From NCBI GenBank assembly GCA_032718565.1, contig JAVGVS010000012.1, positions 967,474 through 1,031,473 on the forward strand: a DNA stretch of 64,000 nt, written 5' to 3'. Source of the DNA: Distichodus sexfasciatus. Taxonomy: Eukaryota; Chordata; Actinopteri; Characiformes; Distichodontidae. Positions 21,680-34,153 of the stretch are shown here, piece after piece. The first letter of the stretch is position 1. The number at the start of each line of letters is the position of its first letter. Both the position numbers and the translations under genes were made by a program. The notes under the pieces are model-generated. The model saw nothing but the letters and a program-made list of their open reading frames with translations, did no database searches and was not told the DNA's origin.

Positions 21680-24600
21680 TGACAGTTTCCAAATTTGCCT
21701 CTTTTTGTACCATGGTAAGGACACGCATTCGAAATCTGGACGTTTCCGGACCCTCGCCGGCCACCGAGCAATCTGCTTTGCTACGATTTGCGGATTTGAG
21801 CCAGTCGTCTCTCCCTTTGGGTTGCCAGGTTTCCATGGCTTGCAGTCGCGAGCTGTCTTCTCGCTCGCCGTCTGGGGCTGTTTCCGTAGGCCTGATAATT
21901 AGCCGCTGGTGCAAAACGAGTCGCTTTATTCCGTCGTTTGATTTGGGTTGTGATTTGTTTGACCCCGGTGACCGAAGCGTCGTCCGTGAGGGGTTTATGG
22001 GTGCTAAACGTCAAGAAGGCGGCTCTAGATGATATTCTCATACAGTGAGAATGGCTAGCAATGACAACTTAATGACAGAATGCGAAGTAATTTTTACAGA
22101 TATTGGTGTAAATCGGGTTCTGTGTTGTCTGGAGTCGGTGCTTTAGACGTACCATTAAAAGCCTTAAACCGTAGGCGTTGATCAGACGTGGCTGTTAGTC
22201 GGCAGAGCTGCAAAGGGCGCAGTTGTAGCACGAAATTCTCGCTTCGGTTTGTTGCCCTAAGCGCAGGAAAGGTGACATCATACTAGTTTTGCACAATATA
22301 TCGTTCTAGCGTCGTCATCGCGGTTTGCACAGGCTGTAGAAACATCGCAGGGCATGCCATCTCAAAGTAAGGTTTAATCAATCAATTGCATTATGCTGCA
22401 ACTTTTTGCTGCGAGGTGCAACGAGGAAAATACCACGTATGATATAGCAGTTAACTACGAGTTAAGGGCTCTTATGATTAAAGTTAAAGAAAATATGTTT
22501 CACACTTAGAGGAAGAAAGCCTTTGATATTTATTGCAGGGAAAAATATTACAATGTCTTTTCCCCCTTATATCGCAACCCTGCATCATGCCTTGTAGGTT
22601 CCCTAATACCATAAGCTTGCATACAACCTTGCTACAGTAGCTATATCCAGCGTAATATCCATGGATCAGATGATTTGGGTTATTTTTGCAGTGGAAATTA
22701 ATAATAATAATAATAATAATAACAACAACAATAGTTACCTTTTTGCTGAAAACATTATTGAAAACCCTTTTTAGGGCGACCCATAATTTCTTCAACTTTA
22801 TCAAAAGTTGATGTGTGGTGGCGGCAGTGGCTTAGAGGTAGGGCATTCGGTTATGAACTGCAAGTTTGGGGATTTAAGGCTGGCTCTGTCCTGCCTCCAT
22901 CATACTTCCAGGGTTACCCACCCTTAAGCCTCTGAGCAATATCCTTAACCCCAAATGTGTTCCATGAAGACTGTTTCTCTAATTAGGATATGGAAGTTGG
23001 AAGAGCATCAGATAGATGTAGTAAATATCAAAATTTAACACTGTAAATTGTAATCACTTAGACTTCTCTTTGTTGATTAGTCATGGGAAATGAGCTAAGA
23101 AGATATAGCATTAAATTTGCCTTGCACAATTGTAAATGTGCATATTCTGGTGATAGTGCTGAAATGATATTATGAAGCTCTACTTGTGATTTTTTTGTAC
23201 ACTGTACCAACTTCTGATTTCTTTATACAGACCAGTCTGCATTTTTATATCAATATCTTACTTCACTGTTCATTGAGTAGCATGACTTTTCTGCCCTGGT
23301 GTTAGTTTAATTTGATTAAAACAGCTTTATACTTCACGTTTTTTTATATCTTAGGGCGCCAATGCCTCCGCTTTGGAGAAAGAGATTGGCTCGGAGCAGT
23401 TCCCTGTCAATGAACACTACTTTGGACTGGTCAATGTAAGCAATTCATTAAAGTCACATCACATTTCTGCTGCTTTGTCTGCCTCTGATTCTGATAAGAC
23501 CTTTGTTAATGTGTGGATTTTGACATGCAGTTTGGGAACACCTGTTACTGCAACTCCGTGCTCCAGGCCCTCTACTTCTGCCGGCCTTTCCGGGAGAAAA
23601 TCTTGGCCTACAGAAGCCAACCCAGGCGTAAAGAGAATCTGCTCACGTGCTTGGCTGATCTATTCCACAGCATCGCCAACCAGAAAAGGAAGGTGGGGGT
23701 CATCCCTCCAAAGAAATTCATCACACGCCTACGGAAAGAAAATGGTGAGCGACGAGTGCCAAATAAATAAAAAAAATACATGTGGAGTAGGAGGAAGTTC
23801 TAGTAATTGTTGGTCAAAATATAGTTTTTATGTGTGGATATTTAACATCATTGTGGCATACTGACTTTGCATTGAAAGAAAGTAGTTTCAAAGCAAGAAG
23901 CCGGTCTAATGCTTCTCTTTTGATCAAATATGAATCATGTAATGTTAGTGATTAGTTCAATTCAAACTGTTAGAGGAAACCAATTTATAAATGTAAACAA
24001 TTTAAACAAAAATGTATTTGATTTAAATTTAAGTAGGTCATTTACCAAATCCATTCAGTAATTTTTCCAGAACATATTATGTTCTCCTCACATGGAGTCG
24101 GTGCAACTAAATTGTATCTACTTAAAATTAGAGCTGAAACGATTATTCGAATAACTCGAATAATTCGATTACAAAAAAATGGTCGAGGCAATTTTTCTAG
24201 AATCGAAGTTTCGTTTAAGTCATTTAAATCGCTACAGCATACGCCGCTTATTAATGACGCAAAATATTTTCAGTGGCGCGATCAAGGCGAGAATAGATCC
24301 CTCTGTATGTGAACGCATTTGTGAGATATTTCGTGCACAAAAACAGAAGTAAATTCATGAAAACGCATAAATGACATTTTTTGCCATGTAAACACGCACG
24401 CTGTTTGTAAGCGCCATTACTCGCTAAAACGCTCCGTTTCCGTCAAAACGTCCCCTTTATTACAGACAAAACGCATATTTTATCTGATAAATAACCACAA
24501 CAACCAGCGTTCTACTCACAATACAGCCGTTTATTGAGATTTTCCCATCGATTTTTTTCATAGTTCGTTCCGCAACGCGCTGGACCCTTTATTGTGACGC

Positions 24601-27029
24601 GGCTCCGAAGCGTGCGCAGGGGATTGTGGGAAATGCAGTTCTCTTCCAGAAAGGCCAAAAGTAACTCATTTTATTGGCCAAATTGGTTCAAAATGACCCT
24701 TGAACTTCATGTTTCTTCATTTTCAATTGAATACAACAACATAAAGTGTATATGACTAACTTCTACTCACAGTAGAATACGCCTAATAACAAATGTATTG
24801 TCATTTTTATTTACATTTTTTTATCCGAAAAATCTAAGTGCACTCTATTGAGTTACTTCCAAAAATATATTTTTCTGTTGAGTTAAATCATAAGAATGAG
24901 TGACTGCAAGTTTGTCAGTAATACCAGCTTAATTCTTTCAGTAAGATATGCTATCAGGTTTTACAGTGTACTTGGTTTCTCGTATGGAGGGAATGGTTGT
25001 AATGGACCCTTAATGGATCTAAAAACACTGACCAACACTCAATCATTATCAACTTGTCCACCGTTTTAGCCATTGCATTATACAGATATTCTTAATAGTG
25101 CCTGCCTTCTGTGCCCCTCCCACAGAGCTCTTCGATAACTACATGCAGCAAGATGCACACGAGTTCCTCAACTACCTGCTAAACACTATTGCAGACCTTC
25201 TCCAAGAGGAGAAAAAGCAAGACAAACAGAATGGCAAACTTGCCAATGGCACCCTTGAATCACAAAAGAACAACAGTGCCCCTCCCTCAACTACCTGGGT
25301 ACACGAGATCTTCCAGGGCACGCTGACCAATGAGACACGCTGCCTCACCTGTGAGACGGTAATGCTGACGTTGCGACATATTTGTTTGGGGAGACTTTTA
25401 AAGTCCTGAAAAAGAAGAATAAGTGTAATTGTGGACAGCTCCATTTGCAGATATATCCCTTTCAGAAATATTTGTGGTTGTGTAATGATTAATCTTACAG
25501 TGATAAATAATGCTATATACGCCCTTTGAAAGTTCATCGACTGATAATTTAACTATTTAGGACTTTATTCATGCTGTGAAACACTTCCATAGATAAGCAG
25601 TAAAGATGAGGACTTTTTGGACTTGTCTGTGGATGTCGAGCAGAACACTTCAATTACACACTGTCTCAGGTTTGTCTACCTTTAAGTAGATAGAACTGTC
25701 ACAGAATTCACCTTCTAATGATTCCAGATGTGTGCTAAGAGTATTTCCTCTGTTTCTGTCTCTAGGGGCTTCAGCAACACAGAGACTCTGTGCAGTGAGT
25801 ACAAATACTACTGTGAAGAATGTAGAAGTAAACAGGAGGCACACAAAAGGTAAGAGACTGTATTAAAAGAATAATCTGTTATGCTCTCTATAGTTCTTTG
25901 TTAACTTACAAAACCATCCGAGCATTCTTGACACACCGTTGATCAAATGATCTCTTGATCAGCCCACTCATTGTTTAACATAATAGTTGCTCCAGACATT
26001 CTAACATTTGTTCTCGAATCTTAAATATATGTATGTTCTTTTCATATGTTACGTAAATCCTACTTTCATAATTAGGTCCTGCTTTGATAATCTGGTTGTT
26101 CTTTTAATTTATGTACTTTTTTACATCAATTGCATACATGTATTTAAATTATGTATATGTTTGTTTATAGAATGAGGGTGAAAAAGCTACCCATGATCTT
26201 AGCCCTGCACTTGAAGAGATTTAAGTACATGGAGCAGCTGCAACGCTACACAAAGTTGAGTTATCGAGTGGTCTTCCCTCTGGAGCTACGACTCTTCAAC
26301 ACTTCTGGAGACGCAACAAATCCCGAAAGACTTTATGACCTGGTTGCTGTAGTAGTGCATTGTGGGAGGTTAGTAGGAAAATACTGTCTAGCTATTTTTT
26401 ACCGGTTAGCATCAAGTAAACAATTATGTAAGCATCAAGTAAACAATGGAAAATATTTCAGTATATCAGATATCAGTATAGATATCATTTCAGTATATCA
26501 GAAAACACATTTTTGTAGAAAAGCCTAAATTAAAGGTGTGTGTTTCAGTTTCCCCATTGTTTTATTTAAGTACAAAATGTGTAATTGGAAAATGACTCAC
26601 TTGTTTTGTTTTGTTTTTTTTCCATTTTGGTTTTAGAAACTTGTATCAAAATTACATGTTTTTTGAGTTTTGGTTTTCATTTAAAAATGAATGCATACAA
26701 ACTGACGTGGACCCAGCAGTTTTAATCACATGTAACTTTCTATTTTTGCTTATGTCCACAGTGGCCCCAATCGTGGACACTACATCGCTATTGTAAAGAG
26801 TCATGATTTCTGGTTGCTGTTTGATGATGACATTGTAGAGGTAAGTTGTATCCAATATCATCAAGAGGAAACTTTGTTAATAAACCAAACAGCATAAAAA
26901 ATATGTATGATGTTTTCCTCTCTGTAGAAAATTGATGCCCAGGCAATAGAAGAATTCTACGGACTAACATCAGAAATCTCCAAGAACTCTGAGTCAGGCT
27001 ACATTCTGTTTTACCAGTCCAGAGACTGA
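21667..27029 (+). CDS. usp12: Ubiquitin carboxyl-terminal hydrolase 12
   Basis: USP12 is a cysteine deubiquitinase activated by the WD-repeat partners WDR48 (UAF1) and WDR20. Exons: 21667-21714, 23355-23435, 23531-23744, 25126-25358, 25593-25669, 25766-25849, 26171-26368, 26762-26840, 26928-27029 (TGA). Phases agree and the product is 371 aa (human 370). The Cys box is [20 protein letters not shown], with the catalytic Cys in GNTC. The [13 protein letters not shown] box is present, the zinc-binding Cys pairs are RCLTC and YCEEC, and the His box is [17 protein letters not shown]. The N-terminus [16 protein letters not shown] supports USP12 rather than USP46, which begins at the position of Met5. 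Synteny agrees. Confidence 0.97.
22818..23030 (+). repeat. SINE-like fragment, second type
   Basis: GGCGGCAGTGGCTTAGAGGT resembles a tRNA A-box head. The segment TGAGCAATATCCTTAACCCC and the end ATGTAGTAAATATC resemble a fish SINE body and tail. A related tail occurs at about 27990-28130. It lies in the first usp12 intron. Confidence 0.5.
24128..24660. mobile_element. hAT-like element remnant in usp12 intron
   Basis: AGAGCTGAAACGATTATTCG followed by TCGAATAATTCGATTAC resembles the terminal and subterminal region of fish hAT elements. GGGATTGTGGGAAATGCAG lies near the other end. The limits are approximate and no transposase frame remains. Confidence 0.45.
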
Positions 27030-27385
27030 GATTGTTCTGAGGAGCGCCCCCTCGTGGACATCTGGGGAACAGGAGCTGCCTGAATTCAGCCCTGTTGCAT
27101 CTCACCTGAGCGAGCTGGCTCAGTTACTGCAGCACCGTCAAAAACCCCGCCCTGCCCTCCACACGTCCCTGCCTTCCGCCTCCCCCCACCTCCTGCAAGT
27201 CTCGATGCGGTCGTTCCAGACACAGTGCGGTCACAGGGTTGTTTGAACATTGTGTGAAGGTCATGTATATGTTTCATCGCACTGGCTGAGTTGTTTTAAA
27301 GAAGAAATGTGTTCAATGTTACAGGTATGACATGACAGGCGTCTGTTGTCCTTTCATGCTGCAACATTTATGAGCCTGTGAGTTC

Positions 27386-27506
27386 AGCTTCGTCCGGAAT
27401 CGCACATTACCATGCTGAATCGAAGGTCAAAACAACACGCCACTTATAGTGACAAGCTATTTTGACGTACTTTACAGTATGGTAGAATGCTGTTTCGGAC
27501 GGAGCT
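27386..27506. mobile_element. MITE related to 21515-21616, in usp12 3' UTR
   Basis: AGCTTCGTCCGGAATCGCAC at the left and, in reverse, AGCTCCGTCCGAAACAGCAT at the right form imperfect inverted repeats of about 28 bases. The core CGTCCGAAA(T/C)CGCA is shared with the usp12 promoter element. It lies about 360 bases past the stop codon and before the polyadenylation signal. Confidence 0.7.
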
Positions 27507-27813
27507 TCTGATTTGACCAAAGGCTTGTGCATGGGTAAATAGGGGTGTGTCTTATAAGAGAGGGGAAGGGGCTCAAAGCTTAAAGATTACGGGGCTTTAT
27601 GGGTTATGTATTTCTACCTTGTACAGAGTGGTATTTGTATAAATATTCTGAAAATATAATATTACTGATATAGGTGAAAACAAAGATCGAAACTGAAAAT
27701 ATGTATAACACTATGGTGCACTTTTGATACAGTTTTGTAGGTGTTGGCAGGTTAAATGTGAGGGTTTGCTTGAGATGGCCTGTTGTGAAAATTTTCTGTT
27801 TTAAAGAAAAAGA

Positions 27814-27819
27814 AATAAA
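27814..27819 (+). terminator. usp12: usp12 polyadenylation signal
   Basis: AATAAA about 785 bases after the usp12 stop codon; it is the first canonical signal seen. Confidence 0.75.
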
Positions 27820-27989
27820 GTGTATAGATCAAATACATTTACTCATGGCTGTGATGTTAAGCATTTTGCAAAAAAGGACTGAGAATAGCAAATTTTAGAT
27901 CCAGTGACCCCAATCATATCCACAAATTTTTGGGGAGCCAGTAAGGGTATAGAAGTGGGTACTTAAGTGGATACTCAGTAATGGAGCAA

Positions 27990-28130
27990 GAGGAAGTTTG
28001 GTTCTTTTCTACCTCCAGCACTACCACTATTTGGCCCTTTATAAAGGTCCTCAACCTCTGTACCTGTAAGACTGACTCTGTAATTAGAAAATGGAAGTCA
28101 CTCCAGGTGTGTGTAATAAATGCTATAAAT
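27990..28130 (+). repeat. SINE-tail fragment
   Basis: GGCCCTTTATAAAGGTCCTC, TCTGTAATTAGAAAATGGAA and GTGTAATAAATGCTATAAAT resemble the distal part of the copy at 22818-23030. Confidence 0.45.
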
Positions 28131-28880
28131 ATTAGAGATCAGTGAATTCAGAGGTCCTCCCAGCTTTGAGCTGCCGTTGTTTTAAGCAAAAATTTTCTAA
28201 GTCGTAGATATTTTCCACCCACACAGTATGGGCTGCTGCTATATGGTTTTCTGCTAATGTATTAGCAGATAAATCCAATGCATTTTTTGTATGACATCTT
28301 TTAATGTCACAACTCATTCTAATGAAAGCTCTCCACGGTCAGTCACTCGGGGGGCCAACAATAGCTCTGCTCACATCTTGTTAGACACTCAATCCATTAG
28401 CACAGTCAGTCCAAGGCAATGAGAAATCTTATGAGTGGTTGAAGGTCTTTAATGGCTTAATTGGATAAATTGGCATGGAGGTAAAGTATGTAAGAGGGGC
28501 TGCACGTCAGATTTAGTCTTAGTAATTATATTCCTTTACATGCTTTATTAAAATGTTAATGTAATGGGTATATTGTGTGCAAAGACACTAAAGAAAAGGG
28601 GGGGCATGCAAGTCGTCAGGAAGATGGAGAAAACCAGCAGAAAAGCGGGTTGATGACAGAGAGAAGTGGATGACACAGATCGGCCTGCTGTTAATAGCAC
28701 ATGCTCAGAATAGCTGCCACAGGGGAGAGATAAGAGGAACAAAATTAAAAGAAGATGCGAGACGGGTCTCAACTTCCGATCTGTGGCAAACACAAAACAG
28801 GCGCAAAAGTATGAAGCAAAAAGGTAAGCAACTAGTACAAAAAATACAACGGAATGGACGGAAGTCTTCAATCACGAACG
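28131..28880. other. usp12-gpr12 intergenic region
   Basis: No gene signal on either strand. About 28380-28510 has even base composition and AT-core homeodomain-like words (TTAATGGCTTAATTGG), which might be conserved non-coding sequence. This cannot be tested without alignment. Confidence 0.4.
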
Positions 28881-28999
28881 CGTGAATCAATGGGTGGAAG
28901 AAAAAGTGATTGACAACCTCCAGACCCGACCGCCACCCACCCCCTCCCCGCCGTGGACGTCGCTTTTCCAGACTCCTTTCAGCAGCCACCTTGCGCCCG

Positions 29000-29347
29000 G
29001 CAGGCAGGGTTTCGTCTTCCCAAACCCCGAACGGACGCGACGCCGTTTTGCCAAACCGGTCCGCTGTGGGAGTCCGCGGTTACTCCTCCCCGCCGCCTTT
29101 CAGCGTCTCACCGCAGCCGCAGTTCAGCGACGATGCTCGTGCAGATGACACAGGCGGAGGAGAGGCGGCGTCGCTGCCGGCTGTAGCTAGGTTCGGAGGG
29201 GGAAAAAAACCTGCTGGCATCGCCTCCACCTGCGCGGCGAAACCCGCAACGACCAGGACCGCCGCCGAAGGGCACCGGAAAATGGACGCACGGCGAGGGC
29301 GAGAGGAGGATAACTAACCGGGCGCTTTCGCTCCCAACAGCGTCAAG
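29000..29347 (+). promoter_or_regulatory. gpr12: Inferred gpr12 5' non-coding exon and CpG-rich promoter
   Basis: The segment is strongly CpG-rich and ends in CGTCAAG|GTAGG, a good donor at 29348. The coding exon begins after an acceptor TTTTCTTACAG at 30386, only three bases before the ATG, so an upstream exon is required. This island is the best candidate. An upstream ORF of 11 codons (MDARRGREEDN) occupies 29282-29317. The transcription start is not determined. Confidence 0.55.
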
Positions 29348-30389
29348 GTAGGACAGTGGGACAGATATGGAGGTGGGGGAGCGGTCGTGCACAGAAAATG
29401 CTGGAGCCTTTTCAGCGGCTGTTTAGCCAGTAGCAGTAGCGGGCTTTTTATTTGTGCAGTACGAGCCCAGGATGGTAAAAAAAAAGGGCGCGTTTGGTCC
29501 AGGGATTTAGCGGATGCGCTTTTGCCCGCGAGATGAGCGATTATGAAATGTTACTGATGCTGTTACTGATGCGCGGGCCTTCACAAGCGCATAGCCATCT
29601 TTACTACATAGATCCTCCTGCTTCATCTTCAGTCTGTTTAGATTCCGAACTACACAAGATCTGTCTGTATTGCTCAGTGAGTTCATTCATTGTGAACCGA
29701 AATAGAATGTCTTTAAAAATGATGTAGACTAGGGCCTGCTACAGAATTACTTTTAGTCCACACACAGACGCACGCATTTATAAACCATAACCATTTATAA
29801 ATTATAACCATAACCATTAACAGCTCACTACATTACAATCCGGATTAAATGTAAGCACAACATGATCAGAATGACGCAACAGTATTAATAACAGTGTTGC
29901 AATGAAAGTACTAGTTACTGGTCATTATTAATTCTTTTACATTTAGTATCTTCACATATTCAATAGTCTTTCCACAACTTTCCACAAATTTTGCACGAGC
30001 CACACAATTTACATCCACAAAAATATTTGCCAGAAAGTAAGCAACATAACCAAATAACTCTAACCGGGTTTGTTTTCAAGTTTTAAATTGGATCATGTTA
30101 GGGAACTGTTTAGCTTGATTAAATCAATAATAACATTCAGATTTAAGAACTTATTAACTATAAACAACTTCCTTAAATTACTTTGTTTCTGTAGTATTAT
30201 TTATTCAGTAAAATAACTTAAAGCTGATTTATTTATTATATAGCAAATGAAAAACAAACTTGTAGTATATACATAAATACCTTTTAAGTATTCCTACATT
30301 TCTTTTGCTATAAAAAGGCCCATAGACGAAACCTCTATGATAAACTCCCACGACCCCGTCTACTATGTGCACGTGTTTTCTTACAGACG

Positions 30390-31415
30390 ATGAGTGAAGA
30401 GCTGTCCATCACCCCCAGCTGGCTGACCCCTGACCCTGTGTGGGTCAGCAGTGGCGGGGGAAGCATAGAGAACATCACAGCCGCCACATACCCGCCAGCC
30501 GCTGTGCTGCCTCCCCAGCCTCCCGCAGAGCTGCTGGTGAACCCGTGGGACATCGTGCTGTGCACCTCCGGCACCCTGATCGCCTGCGAGAATGCCTTAG
30601 TGGTGCTGGTGATCTGGCAGAACCCTGCCCTGCGAGCTCCCATGTTTCTGCTGATCGGCAGTTTGGCGCTGGCCGACCTCCTGGCCGGTTTGGGCCTGGT
30701 GCTGCATTTCACCTTTGCCTACCTGCTGCGCTCGGACTCAGCCCAGCTTCTCACTGTGGGCCTGGTGGTGGCCTCATTCTCAGCTTCCGTCTTCAGTCTT
30801 CTGGCTATCACTATTGACCGCTACCTGTCCCTGTACTACGCACTGACCTACAATTCGGAACGTACAGCCGCTTTCACCTACACCATGCTGGTGCTGCTGT
30901 GGGGAGTATCATTATGTTTGGGCGTTCTGCCCGTCACGGGGGTCAACTGTCTGGGGCAGGAGGCCACATGCAGCATTGTGTGGCCCCTGACTAAGAACAA
31001 TGTGGCCGTGCTGTCCGTCTCCTTCCTACTTCTTTTTGGCCTGATGCTGCAGCTGTACGTCCAGATCTGCAAAATCGTCATGCGCCATGCCCACCAGATT
31101 GCGCTCCAGCACCACTTCCTGGCCGCCACGCCACATTACGTCACTACGCGCAAGGGTGTCTCCACCCTGGCCATCATCCTGGGCACCTTTGCCGCTTGCT
31201 GGATGCCTTTCACTGTCTACTCGCTCATAGCCGACTACACCTACCCACCCCTTTACACGTACGCCACGCTGGTGCCCGCCACCTACAACTCCGTCATCAA
31301 CCCCGTCATCTATGCGTTCCGCAACCAGGAGATCCAGAAAGCGCTGTGGATGGCCTGCTGTGGCTGCGTACCTGCCAGCGTGTCGCAGCGGGCACGGACA
31401 CCCAGCGATGTCTGA
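30390..31415 (+). CDS. gpr12: G protein-coupled receptor 12 (class A, Gs-coupled, constitutively active family)
   Basis: GPR12, with GPR3 and GPR6, is an orphan or lipid-responsive receptor that raises cAMP constitutively; it acts in neurons and oocytes. The single coding exon gives 341 aa (human 334). Seven hydrophobic segments are visible. The N-terminus has an N-glycosylation site (NIT). TM1 starts WDIVLCTSGTLIACENALVV, TM2 carries SLALADLLAGL, TM3 ends with AITIDRYLSLYYAL (DRY), TM6 has the CWMPF toggle motif, and TM7 has NSVINPVIYAF (NPxxY). The C-tail has the palmitoylation-type cysteines MACCGC and ends TPSDV. The Trp of the GWNC motif in extracellular loop 2 is Val here (TGVNCLGQ). 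The N-terminal region is longer and Pro-rich (YPPAAVLPPQPP). Confidence 0.97.
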   Translation: MSEELSITPSWLTPDPVWVSSGGGSIENITAATYPPAAVLPPQPPAELLVNPWDIVLCTSGTLIACENALVVLVIWQNPALRAPMFLLIGSLALADLLAGLGLVLHFTFAYLLRSDSAQLLTVGLVVASFSASVFSLLAITIDRYLSLYYALTYNSERTAAFTYTMLVLLWGVSLCLGVLPVTGVNCLGQEATCSIVWPLTKNNVAVLSVSFLLLFGLMLQLYVQICKIVMRHAHQIALQHHFLAATPHYVTTRKGVSTLAIILGTFAACWMPFTVYSLIADYTYPPLYTYATLVPATYNSVINPVIYAFRNQEIQKALWMACCGCVPASVSQRARTPSDV

Positions 31416-31885
31416 CGTTTTTATTTGGGCAGCTCTCTCGAAAAAAACTGATTTTTTTGGAGGTACCCAATCTCACCAGATCTCTGAGGGCCGATTGCGT
31501 TTGTGGGGCCCCATTTATGTCTTCCCCTTATTACAAGAACGTAAGTTGCCATGCAACTTTTCCTTCACCACTCTCGCCCCCACCGACTGCCACGAAGGTG
31601 TTTCTTGCTCTCGGTTCTGTACATAAAATGTAGATAAAGGGAGCCCAAGGAGGGTTTCGCTCTCCCAAGTCTGGGTTTTTTGTCTGGCTGGGTCTCGGGC
31701 TTATCCCTCGCTGAAGGGGCACAGGTGTCGGGGATGAGGAGTTGGGATGAAGGGCCTTGCACGGCTCGTTCCTCTAGTCTTGCTGCTGCATTCTGAACGT
31801 GCGCTGAAAGCTAAGCGACCGCGGAGGGCTAAAAATAGCCTGCGCGCCCCGCTGATCTGCGCGGAGGAAACCGAGCCGGAGGAGA

Positions 31886-31923
<38 letters not shown>

Positions 31924-34153
31924 ACGGCGCCTATCTCTCGTTATCTTGCTCGCCGTTTTCTGCTCAAAAAAGCCCTTCCCGAATGTACATTGCTGTCCAA
32001 AACCACCTATAAGAGCTAAGGAACAATTCAAAGACCAGAAGCAACGCTATGAATAAGAAACCTGCCGATGCCTTTATTTAGACTCGTCGCGACAGGTGGC
32101 GACTGCTTTCTCCATTCGCGCCCTCATGCATAAATTGAAGCGTAATTGAAGCTCTTTCTTTTAAACAGAGGCTTGACTTGAATGAAAGGAAGCAAAACGT
32201 TAGCTTAGGCTACAACGTGAGTATTAGTGACATGTGTGTATTGACATTACTTGTACCAGGAATGTGAAATGTTTAGTTTTGCTTTTTGTTTTGTTTTGGA
32301 ATGACCTTTTGCCCTTACCGCTTTTTTGCAGCAGAGCTCTAGATTAATTTTCTCCTACCTTTGTGCTACAGCATAAAAATGAATTTATATTAATTGGCAA
32401 ATACTTTATTAATTTTAATTGGTGGATGTTACACAATTTTTATATTTTGATTACTTACCAAAATACTAATTACCTAACTGTCTCTATCATCTAAAATTGC
32501 CTGCTTTTTGAGATGTCTTCCTTGAAAACCCCCAAAAAAACATGATAACGGAGAAGAAAGAGTAAGTCGTTGACTTATTGGGAAACCAACCCAGATGAGT
32601 TTGGCATTGGTCATCATGGATCACCATGCCTGGTGATCAGAAACATGTTAGTGAAAGTAAGCTTATTGTGATTGAAATTTATGATTTGCTGATAACTTTG
32701 CCCAGGCCGGTGTTGTGTAATTATGTGTTCAGAGCTTGCTTTCCATTTTATTATCGAGACAAATGGCAAACCAGTCACGCTCGCAGTCCATCGCAAGCAA
32801 TAACGACGGCCTCAGCATCTCACCCGATTATAGCAATACTCTAGCAGCAATAACAGCATTGCTCAGCAAAACAAACCACCAGAAATAGATCCTAGTCACC
32901 ACCAAATCTTAACAGTGGTAATAATGTACAATTGTTACAGCCACTGACACTCAAAACCCCCAAATCTGGGTTACGTGAAGCTGTGTTTACAAAATGTGAG
33001 CTGGACAGAATTGGGCGGCCTGTCCTGAACCCCCTGGAGTATCAATTACTGCCTCATGTCCAACCAGTTCCATACACGAGAGCGCCACGGTCCAGCTGTG
33101 GTCATTTTCTCTTTGAATGAGTTACTATTTTAACCTCAATATGACCTATTGAGCAGTTTGCGTTAGTTGTGAGGTTTTTTTGACACGTACACATAGATGT
33201 GCGTATGTGACTGAGGTCTGATCGTACCGTTGCATAATGAATTTGCATGGTGGCGTGTGTGTATGTGAGTGCGTGTGTGCATGCACGCACATGCGTGTGT
33301 ACGTTTGCGTGTCATGTCTGTGACCTGCAGACATCGGTGTGTCTGACCGGAGAGACAAATTGGTCGGGTGGGAATTTGTCCCGGCTCGTTCCCCTCAAAG
33401 ACCTGCCTTGGCATTAAAAAAACAAAAAAAAACAACTACCAGTCTTCCCGTCATTGAGAGAGGTGGTCTCTTGAACCTCGGTTTCAGGTAGGACATACCC
33501 GCGTGACCATTCACCCGAGTGACCTCTTCTACAGAGCTACGATCGAAAGCTGGAGCTTGTAGTCCGCTGGGGATCGAAAGAAGCGACAAAATCCCCAGCT
33601 GAGGAACGATGGCGCTGACGGTGATTTGACTGAAATTTTTTGCCAGGTCTCTAGGTTAAAAGAAAACATAGCAGGCACCAGAGGAACTCTTTGAGCTTTG
33701 AAGAAGAATTTATTTTGTTATATTAATTCAAAATTTCTATTTTTTGTTTGTCTGCCTTCTTTCCACCCAAATTTGTGAGATTCTCTCGTACCTTTCGATG
33801 CGCTGTATAGCCACTAATGAATGTATTGGTAACAAATTAGTCATTACTGTTTTACTGCTAAGACGATCCTCTCCATACCGTGGATCCTGTAAATAAGGCA
33901 TGCAAAATAAGGAGAGGCATTGTGACATCGGTTATGGTGCTCCCATCAACAAGTAACCTTGGGCCGCGTCCCAGTTCACCCCCCACCACTTGACCTCTTC
34001 TCGTTTTTCACTATTTCTGTGCAAGCTGGGACCTGTATCGGATTTAAGTGGGTAAAAGATCAATGTACAGCAGTCCACGTGTGCACAAAAGAACAAGGAA
34101 AAAAGAGAAGAGGGCATTACAGAGCACTATGGGATGAAAATTGTGCTTCAAAA
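31416..34153. other. gpr12 3' flank and intergenic DNA
   Basis: The start should be gpr12 3' UTR, but I see no canonical AATAAA in the first kilobase, so its end is unknown. A (GA)n tract lies at about 31885-31921. A TG/CA-rich stretch with alternating GTGCATGCACGCACATGC lies at about 33250-33305. No gene is supported. Confidence 0.5.

Noticed and set aside
28910..29392. Open frames of 77-135 codons in the CpG-rich gpr12 leader
   Set aside because: GC-rich sequence lacks stops by chance; no domain resemblance, and both strands are equally open.
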